Below, in pieces: positions 51,182-63,318 of a stretch of DNA of 64,000 nucleotides. The position numbers and the translations under genes are program-made. The stretch lies in NCBI GenBank assembly GCA_001931875.2, contig MSJH02000667.1, positions 1 through 64,000 on the forward strand. Direction: 5' to 3'. The DNA is from Byssochlamys sp. IMV 00236 (Eukaryota > Ascomycota > Eurotiomycetes > Eurotiales > Thermoascaceae). The notes below the pieces were generated by a model. That model saw only the letters and a program-made list of their open reading frames with translations. It ran no database searches and had not been told where the DNA came from. The stretch's first letter is position 1; each line of letters opens with the position of its first letter.

Positions 51182-51231
51182 ATGGAGGCGTCAACATCAT
51201 CGGATTCCGTTGACTCGCAATGATTGTGTGA
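51182..51231 (+). promoter_or_regulatory. Two overlapping upstream ORFs before the Wee1-type gene
   Basis: A 13-codon frame (51182-51223, MEASTSSDSVDSQ) ends in TGA that overlaps the ATG of a 3-codon frame (51220-51231) in the arrangement ATGA. No other ATG occurs between this pair and the main start at 51704. If this lies in the transcript, it would act on scanning ribosomes; that it is transcribed is not shown. Confidence 0.4.
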
Positions 51232-51703
51232 CGTCGAGTCTTGAACATCGGACATCCTTCGACATATTGATTCGCTTCCTGATCCTGATCCACATTCCAG
51301 TGCGGTTTCCGGTATCACCGATTGTTTCTAACACACAGCCTCTGTTCACGCGGCAATTGATACCCGCCCTCAGCTGGACGCCTTGTTGTCTTGTCGTGTC
51401 TCGATCCTCGAGAACAAGAAAAAAGAAGAGCGTCTGTCTTCCTGCCAATCTTGTCTGAAGACAAGCGGCGGCGCCGAACAATACGACTCGACGTGAACCG
51501 CAACCTGTTTTCCCAGATATCCCAGCAGTCTGGTGGTCATCGCGCATCTTGTGGAAGATCTCCAGGACAAGAGAAAGATCAGCAAATCACCAAGTACCGG
51601 CCGGACAGCGTTTGTGACGGGCCTAAGACGAGAGAAGTATCCAGTCAAAAAGAAAAGAGAAGATTCAGTGTGGGATCGGTGCGCGTCACAACATTCCCAA
51701 ACC

Positions 51704-54700
51704 ATGGTCGCTACGTTTTCACCACACCGCGATGCAGGCGGTACCCTTCATCTACCATCTCCCACCGGGATGCACCATGTCGATGCGAGTTCCGCCATAA
51801 GACAACTTCGTCGGTCATTGTCGCGCTCCCCCTCGAAGAACTCGGATTTCCGCCTCCTGCCATCGAGGACCAAATCGCCATCGAACACGCCCTTCGTCTC
51901 CTCGCCGCTGTCACCGTCCAGACGAATACACCACGGAAACCTCTTCTTTGTCCCTCAGTCTTCCAACGCGTCTCCGCTGGCGGTGCCGTATCCTCCCAGT
52001 GCAAAGATCACTCGACCGGTGATGCGCCGTACCGGCACTCTCCAACCAACCCGGACGCGCACCTCGCCTCGGAGTCCGGTCAAGCGCGCCCTGACAGACT
52101 CGACGGACCAGGGAAACGCGACTCCCGTTCAGCCATTGATCCTTCCCCCGGGTGACGAGAATATGGCAGAGACCCCCAACGTCCCCGACGACGATAGCGA
52201 GACCAGCGAAGGTTCATGTACGGGGGATGCGACTAGCGCAACCGAACCGAGCACCGTATTGAAATCCAGCAGTTTTCGCATTGAGAAGAGACGCAGCGGG
52301 ACGTTTGGCGGCTTTCCACCCTCAGTCAGTCCTCTGAAGCGCAGCGACGGGATTATGGGACTGGACCAGGCAAGCCGGGGCAGTCCCTCAGCGAAGCGGC
52401 GCAGCGTTCACAGCGCATCCTTTGGAAACGAATTCAACATCTTCGCGAACGATGACAGCGGACTGAATACGGCTGGTGACGCATCAGAGAGTTCTGCTGA
52501 CGAGAACACGAACCCAACACCCTTCACTCAGAGCACGCCGTTCAGTCCTCTGGCGACGATTCCCAAGCGCTCATCATCGCTGAGAAGATCCACGCTTCAG
52601 CAACGGCAAAGCGATCGCTTTTTCCTTACCCGATCCCGGGGCTCGAGTGACGCGCCAGAGACGCCGACTGGCAGCCCGTCGATCCGTCCTCGCATGTCTC
52701 TTGATAGCAATCTTTTCCTCCCTCCTCCTGCGCCAAAAGAAAGTCTCTTCGGCTCGAGTGGCACCTTTTCAAATCCGCCTGGTCGGTCCTTGTTCTCGTC
52801 CAATGGCGGAAACAATGCACGACATCCTCTTTCGAGGACCATCACTCAATCCTCCTCGAGTTCCAGTCTGGCAGACGAGTCACCTACGCATGAGCCGGTT
52901 CACAAGGTTGACCGACCAAAACCAATCTTCAATTTCTCCAAGTCTCTCCCGGTAGGAGCAACACGACCAGGAGCTGGACGTCAGCTCACCCGGGAAGACT
53001 CGACTTCTTCGTCAGATTCCTTTGCCACCCCGGAGAATTACAAGCTCGTGAAACCTCTGCCAGCTGCCTTTATGTCGACGGGACTGATCTCAAAGAAGAA
53101 TCGCAATGCCGAGGATCCTCACAGCTCGCTTGGGTTCAGCAAGAACATGCCAGACACCCCCTGTAAACGACCCGTCAATTTGTTCTCAACGCACAAGGCA
53201 TTGCCTGAGCGTCCAATCGAGAAACCAAAGCTCCTTCGTCAGTCATTCGCGGCCCCTGCCTCGCCGTTCAACCCGCCGGAGTCACGCCCGTCCCCTGGGC
53301 CTTTCTCTCGCGGGGTTGGCATCTTTGGCAGCACGTTCAACAAGCCAGAGACGTCGCGGCGTGGCAGCTGGGTCAGTCTGGACGGTGACGACCGTCTGTC
53401 GCAGTCACCTTCAGCCAGACACGACAATGCCATGAACGACTTTGATTTGCCCCCGACTCCGACGAAGCAGTCTTTCTTCCCATCCAGAACGTATCCTCCT
53501 CCGAGTACGCAGCTCACCCCTCTGGAGAGACTTTCAGAGCCTAAAGGACCAAGCACGAGTCCTCTGAACGACAAGTTTCTACGGGCCTCTCCTCGTACTC
53601 CTCAGGACCAGTACTTTCCGCCTGACCCCAGCGGACTGTCCATCTCCGCTGCGAACGATCCGCCTCTCGCCCAGCCCGATTTCAGTCAGACGGTGCTGCC
53701 CGCAACTCCCACAGGGCCGCGGGACTCATTCCCCCAGCCGGGCCACCGCCCTAGTCTGCCTTTGAACGTGTACAATGCGCCTGACGTTGACCCCAGTCTT
53801 ACCGCACGCTTCGAACGCGTCGAATTGGTCGGGACTGGCGAGTTCTCTCAGGTGTATCGTGTCTCTCAGCCTCACGCATCCTCATATTCGTCAATCTTCT
53901 CCCTGCCTTCCAGCGGGACCACGACCCCGACGGCCCTTCCTGACCGCATCTGGGCAGTGAAGAAAGCGAAGCATCCGTATACGGGGCCCAAAGATCGCCA
54001 GCGCCGGATCCGCGAAGTCGACGTTCTGAAAGCGTTGGCTAACTCGGACCACATCATATCTTTTGTAGACAGCTGGGAGGACAAGGGCCACCTGTATATC
54101 CAGACTGAATACTGCGAAGAAGGTAGCCTGGATGTCTTCCTTGCCCAGGTCGGTCTGAAGGCCAGACTTGATGATTTCCGCATCTGGAAGATCTTGCTCG
54201 AACTATCTCTGGTAAGCCCCTTTCCCATATTCGTCGTAGGAGGTACATGACAGAGCTGACTTCGTTGGTCAGGGACTCAAGCATATTCATGACTCCGGCT
54301 TTATCCATCTTGATTTAAAGCCCGCCAACATCTTGATCACTTTTGAAGGTGTGCTGAAGATTGCGGATTTCGGAATGGCTGCACGCTGGCCTGCTGAAGC
54401 CGGAATCGAGGGCGAAGGTGATCGTGAATACATCGGCCCAGAAATCCTGATGGGTCGGTACGACAAGCCTGCGGATATCTTCGCGCTAGGCTTGATCATG
54501 TTCGAGATCGCTGGCAATGTCGAGCTTCCTGACAACGGTCTGTCGTGGCAGAAACTGCGCAACGGTGACATGAGCGACGTCCCCAGCTTGACATGGAGTT
54601 CCGAGACAAGCATCTTCCGAGATGCGTCAGGCAACCCTCTGTCCGAAGAGCCCTCGTTTGAGAAGCTGTGTGCATCTGAGTTCGGTGATGATGACTTTGG

Positions 54701-55007
54701 TGCAGACAGCTTCCTCCACACCCACCGATCTCGAGAACAAAAGGCCGTCCGTCTCGCACGCAGCGGTGAGCTGGTGGAGCCTCCCGAGTTCATGGTAGAT
54801 GCGAACCACGAGCAGGCCTTGGACAAGATCGTCCGTTGGATGATCTCCCCGAATCCCGACGATCGTCCTACTGCGGACCAGATCCTTCAGACATACGGAG
54901 TCCAGTTTGCTGAACGTCGGCGTCGCGCCGGGGCCACCGTGTTCGAAGGCAACTGGGGCCCAGCCGACGAAGTGCTTGCCGAAGATGCCGAAATGATTGA
55001 TGTCTAA
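51704..55007 (+). CDS. wee1: Wee1-type mitotic inhibitor kinase (AnkA-like)
   Basis: Wee1 kinases phosphorylate the tyrosine of Cdk1 and hold cells in G2 (family knowledge; the A. nidulans member is AnkA). Exons are 51704..54211 and 54273..55007, giving 1,080 aa. About 700 N-terminal residues are Ser/Pro-rich and disordered, with many SP/TP sites. The opening is MVATFSPHRDAGGTLHLPSP...SSAIRQLRRSLSRSPSK. The kinase domain starts near 705: glycine loop GTGEFSQVYRV near 709, AVKKAK lysine, YIQTEYCEEGSLDVFL, then after the intron the Wee1-specific HLDLKPANIL near 848, DFGMAARW near 868 and EGDREYIGPEIL. An acidic insert of about 60 residues lies in the C-lobe. ATG 51704 is the first in frame; longer frame sequence to 51533 lacks an ATG. 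Confidence 0.94.
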
Positions 55008-56584
55008 TTGTTCCACGAATATGCAATCGCCCATGCCGAATGACCTCAGCGTTTAATCGAGTTAATTGACGGATCGGAGGCGTTTTCGCATTTCTCAGCG
55101 CCATTTGATGTTTTCTGACGAACATTGCACTACATGCAATGGCAACGACTATCGATTTGCAGTCGACGTGCGAGGTTCGTTTGGGAAACCTTGTAAGAGT
55201 AGTCAGATATTTGGTGCAGGATTTTTCCTTTTTTGTCTACTGTTCTTTGACGGTAGCGATAGATCCTCACGTGTACACCCTCTCACTTTGTTACGTCCAT
55301 CATCTCCAAACTTTTTTCCTTTGTTCTATTGCCCAATATCTCACATAGCCACGTCGATTCTTTGTTTGATAATGATCTCCGGGACGATCCTTCTGTTTCC
55401 TTTTTCTCTTTTCTTTTTTTTCTTGCCTGTGTCTGTCTGGCATCTGCTGTATTTTCCATCTCGGCCTTCCCAAGGGTTATCATTATCATCTGCATTGGAT
55501 TGCGAGGTTTGCGCTGTTTCAGACCGCTACTACCCATACCCCCTTCGCTCCAAACAACTGTGTTCGCCTTGAGCTTTCTGAGACCATGTCGGTCCGTCCG
55601 TGTGCATCTTGTTGCCGGTCTTTCCTTTCCTTCTTGTTCTTTTTCTTTTGAGAAAAGTGGTCCGATCGATCGATCCGATTGGGACCCCCCTGTATTCTAA
55701 TGTCACCTTTCCTGCCTTGGGCTTGAATCCTGGCGCGATATTGGCAGTGGTGATGGCGGCATCTTTAGACCTGCTGTGTCTTGTTGTCTTTTATCGAATT
55801 GCTAGATACCTATGGCCTCAAAAGGGGTCTGGAGCCGAGTTTTGAGCGGCCTGTTTATAGTCTCACGCAATGAGAACACGAACTTTATGATATTCAATCT
55901 GGAGAGTGGTTCAATAGCTGTAGAGCAAATATTCAAGGGTAGATCAAGTATTATCCCAGTAGTCCGAGTATTCAGTAGCTGCAAAACGTTGGTAAATCTT
56001 AAAACAGAAGCCGGGAGTAAGAATAAAAGCGTTGAATGTTGTCATTGCTTTACTTTTTTTTGCCGCGCGGAGAGAAAGCTGGCGCCGGTCTTGGCGGCGG
56101 TGAACTTTCTCCAACTCCGACGACGATGAGTTCTGTGAGCTCGACGCCCCTCCTTCAGTCTATCGCCACTTTCGCCGCCGTGTTTTCCTTTTGATCGTGA
56201 ACCGTGGATCGCGGTTAGAAAGGGGCGAAGCTCTGTCAATCAATCAATCAATCCCTTTCTTTTCCTCTTTCTCTCGTGTCTTCCCTGTGTCTCTTCGAGT
56301 AGGAGCAGAAGCAGAAGCAGCAGCCGCGCGAGAGAGGGAACAGACGGCAATGGATCACGAAGAGAATTGAAAAAAAAAGAAATAAAAGATAAGAAGGAGC
56401 ACCGTGGAACCCTGAAAGGGAAATCAAATGTATTGTACTATACAGATCTCACTTAATCGACGCTGAGCGCAGTGAGATTTGCATTATTACGAAACTAGCA
56501 ACCGTTCAAAAACGAAAACGAAAAAACGAATCCTCGAGCCAGTCTACTACGTCTGAATTTCCTTTCTTAACACCACCAACAACA
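55008..56584. other. Intergenic, Wee1-type gene to PRP2
   Basis: 1,577 nt in tandem orientation, strongly T-rich at 55,210-55,450, with a CAAT microsatellite (four units, about 56236-56252). It should hold the 3' UTR of the kinase gene and the PRP2 promoter. Open frames of up to 168 codons here are hydrophobic or low-complexity by composition and show no family features. Confidence 0.5.
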
Positions 56585-59500
56585 ATGGATGACCGGACCT
56601 TCGTCTCGGACTCTCTCCTCCGTCTGACAGGCGCGTCCGATCCTACCGTTATCGACTTCGTGCTGGCGACTGCCGCGTCCGCAAAATCGTCTAGCTCACT
56701 CGGTGATAAACTCGCGCCGTTTATTGAAGGGAGTAGTGAGAATGAGCTCGGTTCGTTTTGTCAGGAACTGTTCGCACGGGTGCGTGGTGGCGGCGGTGGT
56801 GGTGGTGACGTTGAAAGGGAGGAGAGAAAACCTAAAGCGAAAAAGGATGATGGAGGAAGCAAACGATATCGACTAGTGGAGATGGAGGATGATATGGCGG
56901 GTTCTTTGGGACCTGCGAATGTTGAGCTGGAGAGGAATCGGGAACGACAGAGACGGAGGGATAAGGATAAAGATAAGGACCGGGGTAGGGCTGCAGATGG
57001 CGACGAGGGTGGGAGTCGGTGGGAGAAGCAGGATGCGCGGAAGAGAGAGCGTAGTCGTGAGGGCGATCGTCATCGGTCGAGGAAGCTACGCAAGAGAGAC
57101 GTGGATGATTTTGAGGATCGATGGGGTGATGAAGATTACGCTGAGGAAGAGCTCGCTGCGGAGGGAGAGGAGGATTTCCACGAGTCACCGTCTAAGCGGA
57201 CGCGGTTGGAAGATGGTCCTGCGTCGTCGCACTCTGATGCAGAAGACGAAGACCTCGATCCGGAGACCAGGGCCGAGTTGGAGCGGCAACGCGATCTCAA
57301 GGAGAGAGATGAGTTCGCGAAACGTCTGGCGAATAAAGATAACACCAAGTCGAAGAAGATCGTTGAGGACCGAGCAGGGACAGGCGAGGGTGCTCGACGG
57401 CGGGCGTTGGCCGATGATGCTGCGGCTCGAAGCGCCGCCATGCCGGAACTGAGAATGCGTTCTCGTCAGGAGTATCTGAAGAAACGCGAGGCAGAACGTC
57501 TTGCCCTGCTGCGACGACAGGTAGCGGAGGAGACGGCAGAACTGCGAGAGAACCCCAACTTGACCCGCAAGGAGAAGGAGGAGTTTGCGAGAAATCGCGA
57601 GGTGCTGCGGATCGCAGAGGAGAGACTACGGATCGACGACTACCGCGATGGCTATATGATGCCGGAAGACTACATTACGGAGAAAGGAAAGATTGATAGG
57701 AAGAAGAAGGAGGAGGCTCTCTACAAACGTTACGTTGACCGTGACGAACATGGTCAGGAGCGCTTCGTGACGGAGCAGGAGGAATGGGAGCAGGAACAGA
57801 CGGCCAAGGCGAAGGCGCAGATTTCCCGAGCAGAGTATGTCGACGAGGGAGACTACGAATATGTATTTGACGACGCACAGAAGATCAACTTCATCATGGA
57901 CTCGAAGCTCGAGGGTGATCGCAAGCCCATGACAAAGGAGCAGCGTATGCTGGCGGAGCAGCTGGACGCAGCTGAGAAGAAGGCTGCCTCCATCGAAGAG
58001 ACCAGGAAGAGTCTCCCCATCTATCAGTATCGGGAGCAGATCCTCCAGGCGGTGGCCGATCACCAGGTCCTGATTATCGTCGGAGAGACCGGGTCCGGAA
58101 AGACCACCCAGCTCCCGCAGTATCTCCACGAAGCAGGATATACGAAGAACGGTATGAAGATCGGCTGCACCCAGCCCCGACGAGTGGCTGCCATGAGTGT
58201 CGCCGCGCGTGTAGCGGAGGAGATGGGTGTGAAGCTAGGCCACGAAGTTGGCTATGCGATCCGTTTCGAGGACAACACCAGCGACAAGACGATCCTCAAG
58301 TACATGACGGATGGTATGTTGCTGCGCGAGCTGCTGACGGAGCCTGATCTGGGCCAGTACTCTGCTTTGATGATCGACGAGGCCCACGAGCGGACGGTGC
58401 CGACGGATATTGCATGCGGGCTTCTGAAAGATATCGCCAAGGCACGTCCGGACCTGAAGCTTCTCATCTCGTCTGCAACGATTGATGCGCAGAAGTTCCA
58501 GAAGTATTTTGACGATGCCCCGATCTTCAACATCCCCGGACGACGATATCCGGTCGATATTCATTACACCTCGCAGCCGGAGGCTAACTACTTGGCGGCT
58601 GCTATCACGACCGTCTTCCAGATCCATATCACACAGGGTCGGGGAGATATCCTGGTGTTCCTGACAGGTCAAGAAGAGATCGAGGCTGCAGAGCAGAGTA
58701 TACAGGAGACGGCCCGCAAATTAGGTGGGAAAATCCCAGAGCTCATCATAGCTCCGATTTACGCCAATCTCCCGTCAGAACTTCAGACCAAGATCTTCGA
58801 GCCGACGCCGCCCCGTGCGAGGAAGGTGGTCCTGGCAACCAATATCGCGGAGACGAGTTTGACCATTGATGGAATCGTCTACGTGATTGACCCTGGCTTC
58901 GTGAAGGAGAACGTGTTCAACCCACGGACCGGTATGGAGAGTCTGGTGGTGACGCCGTGCTCGCGTGCCTCTGCTGGACAGCGCGCTGGTCGTGCCGGTC
59001 GTGTCGGTCCGGGCAAATGCTTCCGGCTGTATACCAAGTGGGCGTATCTCAACGAACTGGAGGAAAACACGACCCCGGAGATCCAGCGGACGAACCTCAG
59101 CGCGGTCATCCTGATGCTGAAGTCGTTGGGAATCGACCAGCTGCTCGACTTTGACTTCATGGATCCGCCGCCGGCCGAAACGATCATCCGCGCGCTAGAG
59201 CAGTTGTACGCTCTCGGGGCGCTCAACGACCGCGGCGAGCTGACCAAGATCGGACGCCAGATGGCGGAGTTCCCGACGGACCCGATGCAGGCCAAGGCGA
59301 TCCTCGCCGCAGACAAGTACGGATGCGTGGAGGAGGTGCTCTCGATCATCGCGATGGTGGGCGAGGCCAGCGCGCTGTTTTTCCGTCCCAAGGACAAGAA
59401 GATCCATGCGGACAGCGCCCGGGCGCGTTTCACCGTCAAGGACGGCGGTGACCATCTGACGCTGCTCAATGTATGGAACCAGTGGGTGGACTCGGACTTC

Positions 59501-59962
59501 AGCTACGTGTGGGCGCGGGAGAACTTTCTGCAGCAGCGCAGTCTGACGCGAGCACGGGATGTGCGAGATCAGCTGGCGAAACTGTGTGACCGTGTCGAGG
59601 TGACTGTCAGCAGCGCCGGGTCGAATAACCTGATTCCCATTCAGAAAGCCATTACGGCGGGCTTCTTCCCGAACGCAGCGCGACTGCAGCGCGGCGGCGA
59701 CAGCTACCGGACGGTGAAGAACGGGCAGACGGTGTACCTGCACCCGTCGAGCACGCTGTTCGAGGTGAACCCCAAGTGGGTGATCTACCACGAGCTGGTG
59801 CTGACGAGCAAGGAGTACATGCGCAGCAACATGCCGTTGCAGCCCGAGTGGCTGGTCGAGGTGGCGCCGCACTATCACAAGAAGAAGGATCTGGAGACGC
59901 TTGGTCTGGACAAGAAGGTGCCCAAGGGGGCTGGAGCGACGGGGGAGAAGAGTCGGATCTAG
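56585..59962 (+). CDS. PRP2: DEAH-box pre-mRNA splicing helicase Prp2/DHX16
   Basis: Prp2 remodels the activated spliceosome before the first transesterification by pulling RNA in an ATP-dependent way (family knowledge). A single exon encodes 1,125 aa. The N-terminal ~450 residues start with a PWI-like helical region ([25 protein letters not shown]), then long Arg/Glu/Asp-rich stretches and a Gly run. The helicase core shows [20 protein letters not shown] near residue 500, [41 protein letters not shown] near 598, [43 protein letters not shown] and [19 protein letters not shown]. The HA2 and OB domains ([32 protein letters not shown]) complete it. The order and N-terminal type fit Prp2 better than Prp16, Prp22 or Prp43. 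The lack of introns is unusual beside its neighbours. Confidence 0.95.
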   Translation: MDDRTFVSDSLLRLTGASDPTVIDFVLATAASAKSSSSLGDKLAPFIEGSSENELGSFCQELFARVRGGGGGGGDVEREERKPKAKKDDGGSKRYRLVEMEDDMAGSLGPANVELERNRERQRRRDKDKDKDRGRAADGDEGGSRWEKQDARKRERSREGDRHRSRKLRKRDVDDFEDRWGDEDYAEEELAAEGEEDFHESPSKRTRLEDGPASSHSDAEDEDLDPETRAELERQRDLKERDEFAKRLANKDNTKSKKIVEDRAGTGEGARRRALADDAAARSAAMPELRMRSRQEYLKKREAERLALLRRQVAEETAELRENPNLTRKEKEEFARNREVLRIAEERLRIDDYRDGYMMPEDYITEKGKIDRKKKEEALYKRYVDRDEHGQERFVTEQEEWEQEQTAKAKAQISRAEYVDEGDYEYVFDDAQKINFIMDSKLEGDRKPMTKEQRMLAEQLDAAEKKAASIEETRKSLPIYQYREQILQAVADHQVLIIVGETGSGKTTQLPQYLHEAGYTKNGMKIGCTQPRRVAAMSVAARVAEEMGVKLGHEVGYAIRFEDNTSDKTILKYMTDGMLLRELLTEPDLGQYSALMIDEAHERTVPTDIACGLLKDIAKARPDLKLLISSATIDAQKFQKYFDDAPIFNIPGRRYPVDIHYTSQPEANYLAAAITTVFQIHITQGRGDILVFLTGQEEIEAAEQSIQETARKLGGKIPELIIAPIYANLPSELQTKIFEPTPPRARKVVLATNIAETSLTIDGIVYVIDPGFVKENVFNPRTGMESLVVTPCSRASAGQRAGRAGRVGPGKCFRLYTKWAYLNELEENTTPEIQRTNLSAVILMLKSLGIDQLLDFDFMDPPPAETIIRALEQLYALGALNDRGELTKIGRQMAEFPTDPMQAKAILAADKYGCVEEVLSIIAMVGEASALFFRPKDKKIHADSARARFTVKDGGDHLTLLNVWNQWVDSDFSYVWARENFLQQRSLTRARDVRDQLAKLCDRVEVTVSSAGSNNLIPIQKAITAGFFPNAARLQRGGDSYRTVKNGQTVYLHPSSTLFEVNPKWVIYHELVLTSKEYMRSNMPLQPEWLVEVAPHYHKKKDLETLGLDKKVPKGAGATGEKSRI

Positions 59963-60646
59963 GATAAGCTCAGTGGTGTCTTGGAAAGCGCGGGGAGTTA
60001 TGCTATTTGGGATTGCTGTTTATTATATACCATGGTCCGGTATACACTATACTAGTTACTGGGCTCAATGTATCATACCCTCTGGATGGATGATGTAGGC
60101 GCATATTAATCGCATCTTGGTATTATTAATTACATTGTATCATTGACCTTATAGATGTACAGTACAGTAACATATATGTGCAGTACATACATGTGCAAAC
60201 CGAGTCAAAAAGCATAGTGTTATATGTTATAGTAATATGTAATAGCAATAAGAAAAACGCCATAACTCAATGTGGTAGTAGTAAATAATAAGTTCGTTAC
60301 TATTTTAAAATCCAACTACCTAATGTATCTACCGGCCGAGAGGAAGGGAACCCCGCGGATGAACCAATGAGCAGAGCGGGGATTCATCTGACGCGCGCAA
60401 CAAGGCCTGGAATGATTGATGAACATTATAGAAAGCATCAACTACTCTCTCTTCAAGCTTCCCCCGCATCAATCCATCTACCTTAAACCATCCGGGTGAT
60501 TAATTAACTAGAGCCATCTACCTTTCTAACATACCTGCTCGCGTGCTCATCTCACTCACTCACCCTTACTTGATCCTTTGATCCATCCCTTCCGACAACG
60601 AACTCATACCGATCGACCATCATCAATCAATTCAATTCAAATCGCC
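59963..60646. other. Intergenic, PRP2 to cytochrome b5 gene
   Basis: 684 nt, AT-rich at 60,100-60,310, ending in a pyrimidine-rich stretch with CACTCACTCAC sequence just before the cytochrome b5 start. No gene is visible. Confidence 0.5.
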
Positions 60647-61049
60647 ATGTCCAAAACATTCACTCCCGCTGACGTCGCGTCTCACAACAGCCCCGACAAG
60701 GGCCTCTACATCATCGTTGACTCGAGCGTGTACGACGTGACGGAATTTATCAACGAGCATCCTGGCGGTGCTAAGATCCTGAAGCGCGTCGCGGGCAAGG
60801 ATGCTTCGAAGCAGTTTCGGAAGGTTAGTATTATCATCATCATTTCTTTATTATTATTATTTTTTTTTTTGGACTTAGTTAGCTGTTCTGTTCGATTCCT
60901 TAGAAATCACGGAAAGCGGGTGAAGTTAAGTTAGATAACCGATAGTTACCGATACTGACTGATTTCAACAGTATCACAACGAGGGCGTGTTGAAGAAGTA
61001 TGGGCCCAAATTGAAGATTGGAGAGGTGAAGGAGGCTGCGAAGTTGTAG
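60647..61049 (+). CDS. Small soluble cytochrome b5 domain protein
   Basis: Exons are 60647..60823 and 60972..61049, giving 84 aa. The heme-binding signature EFINEHPGG puts the first axial His at residue 38. The best second ligand is His61 in KYHNEGVLKKYG, one residue closer than in microsomal b5, where the spacing is 24. There is no membrane anchor or signal, so it should be a soluble one-electron carrier. The partner is unknown. The 148-nt intron is longer than most here and starts with GTTAGT. The long frame from 60578 would add 23 N-terminal residues, but ATG 60647 gives the usual start MSKTFTPADVASHNS. Confidence 0.88.
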
Positions 61050-62544
61050 AGAGTCAAATTCTATCTGCTCGTGGTCTGTCTGTAATAAGTAGAGGGGTTA
61101 TGTTGATGTTGATTATATATAAGAAATAAAATAAAATATGGCATCACCTAACTAAATAACCATCCGAAATAATGTATGTATCTTCGTATACTGCCTGTCT
61201 CGTAACTAGACTAGACTAGTTGAGTGATCAAGATGTATTAATATATGGTATGTATATACGCATTTTCCCTGTTCTCTTGGTACTTACTTGGTCCGGGGAT
61301 ATCATTGGTACTTCTCGCTGTCGGGATAGTCGGGTTCATCGCGGCTGTCTTGAATACGGAGGAGTCATCAGTGACCATTCGATTTCATCTGGTTAATAAA
61401 AGAGTCAATAGTATCTCAACCATGGCTCTGAGTCTTCTGGACCCTCTGCAATCTCGATGGAAGCTGTCACTGGCGAGATCTCCTTCGGCCCGCCATTTCC
61501 AGAGCAGGAGTAGTCTCTTGTAACTGGACGTCTCCAAAGAAATTAAGATATTTAGCTAGATATCGATGATTACTTGAATTAATCCAGGAATATGATTCGG
61601 TACGCATAGCATGAAGCGTTCATTCTGTGAGACTTTGCGGGTCGAGTATCGGTTGTAAGTCGACTGATCCGGAGTGGGCTTTGATGAATGTGTGAGTCTT
61701 GAGACTCGTTTCTCTGACCAGCTATCTTTTCCCTGTTTTTCTATTTATTTGTTTTTATTTTCTCTCGAACTGGACACTTTCGAAGAGCGCTATTTGGAGG
61801 TTACGTGTGTGAGCGGATGCTTCTTGATGTGCGCCAGATTCTATTCATGAAAGAGGTTGATCTGGATCAGTTGAATCTTGTTCGCTGTGATGGTCGGACG
61901 GAACATCCTCTAGAGATGCGCAAGAGGAAGAAGGAACCAACTGGAAGTACTCCAGTCATGGTTAAGGCATGCTCAAAGCGATTGAAGCAATAGACCCTGG
62001 CCAGGAGTGCGAACCGCCATAATGAAAACCTATCCAGGCGTCTGTCTACAAGGGAAACGAAACCTCACTCAGGGACAGTGTACCCTACGGAACAGACTCG
62101 GGATACTGATGATGGCCTGGGCTGAGTTGATACTTCAAGTGGGTAGATTCGTCATCTCCCAGAGGTAACTATAATATGGCCAGAAAGGTAGATGTCTCTT
62201 CTTGGTCGGCTATTAGGCCTGATATTTTCCTTCTTTTTTTTTCAGGATATTATCATGATATTGCTCGAAACCCACTCGTTACTCCTAGTCCAGACCGACA
62301 CGTTCCAGTGCGAGACTAAACTGTTAGCTTTCACTGACACCAAGCGTTCTTGTCAACGTCGACGAGATCAGTGTATAGTATGTCAACTGCTCGATCCCAT
62401 AGATAGTTAGATAGTTCGTGAATAACTAGATAATAAAATATCCAATAATCAGACCATGAGAGAGGCTGACCTGTTCTGTTCTCGTTGGCAATAATGCCAT
62501 AATAAGAATCCCATAATAATAAAATAATAATAATTCTCTTCTCC

Positions 62545-62550
62545 CAAGGT
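62545..62550 (+). promoter_or_regulatory. CAAGGT motif (ZafA zinc-response-like), distal
   Basis: CAAGGT is the core I recall for the zinc-responsive activator ZafA in Aspergillus. This copy lies about 770 nt upstream of the ZIP start codon. A six-base match alone is weak evidence. Confidence 0.3.
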
Positions 62551-63138
62551 CCTCACACGCGGTGGATCAGCCAAACTAAGCAGAACCAGTCGTGTTTCCC
62601 CCTCGCCGTTCCTTGCCCGTCGTTTCTTCCTTTTTTCTTTTTCTCTTCGTTTCTTTTCCTTTTTTCCCTTTATTTGTGGTCCTGAAGGTCCCCCGAGACG
62701 CTACAACGTCGGCTTGTTCCGTCAGGATACGTATCCAGCACAGCACCAACTAAACTACCCATCCAGCCCCATCCCCGTCCAGGATTGTTCGTGCATCGTG
62801 TGGCGTATTAAACGGTCCGAGATATCATGCAGGTGTAGATTCGGTTGATAATAATAAGAGAAGATGGCCCATCTGTCCATCTAACATAGAATATCTTCTT
62901 CGGAGTTGAGATCTTCGTCCTGATATGATCCCTGAGAGTGGCGTAGACGAGACTCCTCCTCGAGATAATTAAGTTTTAATTCTCCTGGCCTTCTCGGTCT
63001 TATCCGAATCTCCTCTGTCTAGCTAACCCAGAAGGTAGTATCTCGTCGGCCAGGGTGGAGAGTCATCTGGAAGACTAGATTAGTCTGCTTTCCCACGCGA
63101 GTTTGACAGAGGCGAAAAGCCTTTGCGCCCCATAGCCC

Positions 63139-63144
63139 CAAGGT
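63139..63144 (+). promoter_or_regulatory. CAAGGT motif (ZafA zinc-response-like), proximal
   Basis: A second CAAGGT, about 175 nt upstream of the ZIP start codon and on the coding strand, is at a distance usual for activator sites in Aspergillus zinc transporter promoters. Confidence 0.4.
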
Positions 63145-63318
63145 ACTCGGCGCAGGTAGCCCATCACACTAATATCTTATATATTCTTATATATATATTC
63201 ATATATCACTCATCCGGGGAGAGATCTCGTCTGTTGCTTTCTGTAAAGGATCGGATCGTCGTTCAAACCCCCCCTCAATTCTCCTCTCGATCCTTTCGTT
63301 CCCCCGGGTCCTGCAATC

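Larger units (their letters stand above)
49499..51703. promoter_or_regulatory. Intergenic and presumed long leader of the Wee1-type gene
   Basis: 2,205 nt in tandem orientation. The first part should be the NRPS 3' UTR. A CT-rich tract at 50609-50628 looks like a fungal core promoter. If transcription starts near it, the Wee1 leader is about 1 kb. Frames such as 50310-50780 are Ser/Arg-rich and unlike any family. I see no gene. Confidence 0.5.
61050..63318. other. Intergenic, cytochrome b5 gene to ZIP transporter
   Basis: 2,269 nt in tandem orientation. Small frames (61245-61523, 61805-61993, 62192-62410) have no support. The stretch from about 62,570 to 63,318 is pyrimidine-rich and carries the zinc-response-like motifs, and is the likely ZIP promoter and leader. 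Confidence 0.5.

Noticed and set aside
51533..51703. N-terminal extension of the Wee1-type kinase from 51533
   Set aside because: The extension begins with GTG and contains no ATG. The sequence from ATG 51704 matches the expected start of the family.
61245..61523. A 92-codon frame with one hydrophobic stretch downstream of the cytochrome b5 gene
   Set aside because: No conserved motif, no clear promoter or splice context, and it lies in an otherwise empty AT-rich spacer.
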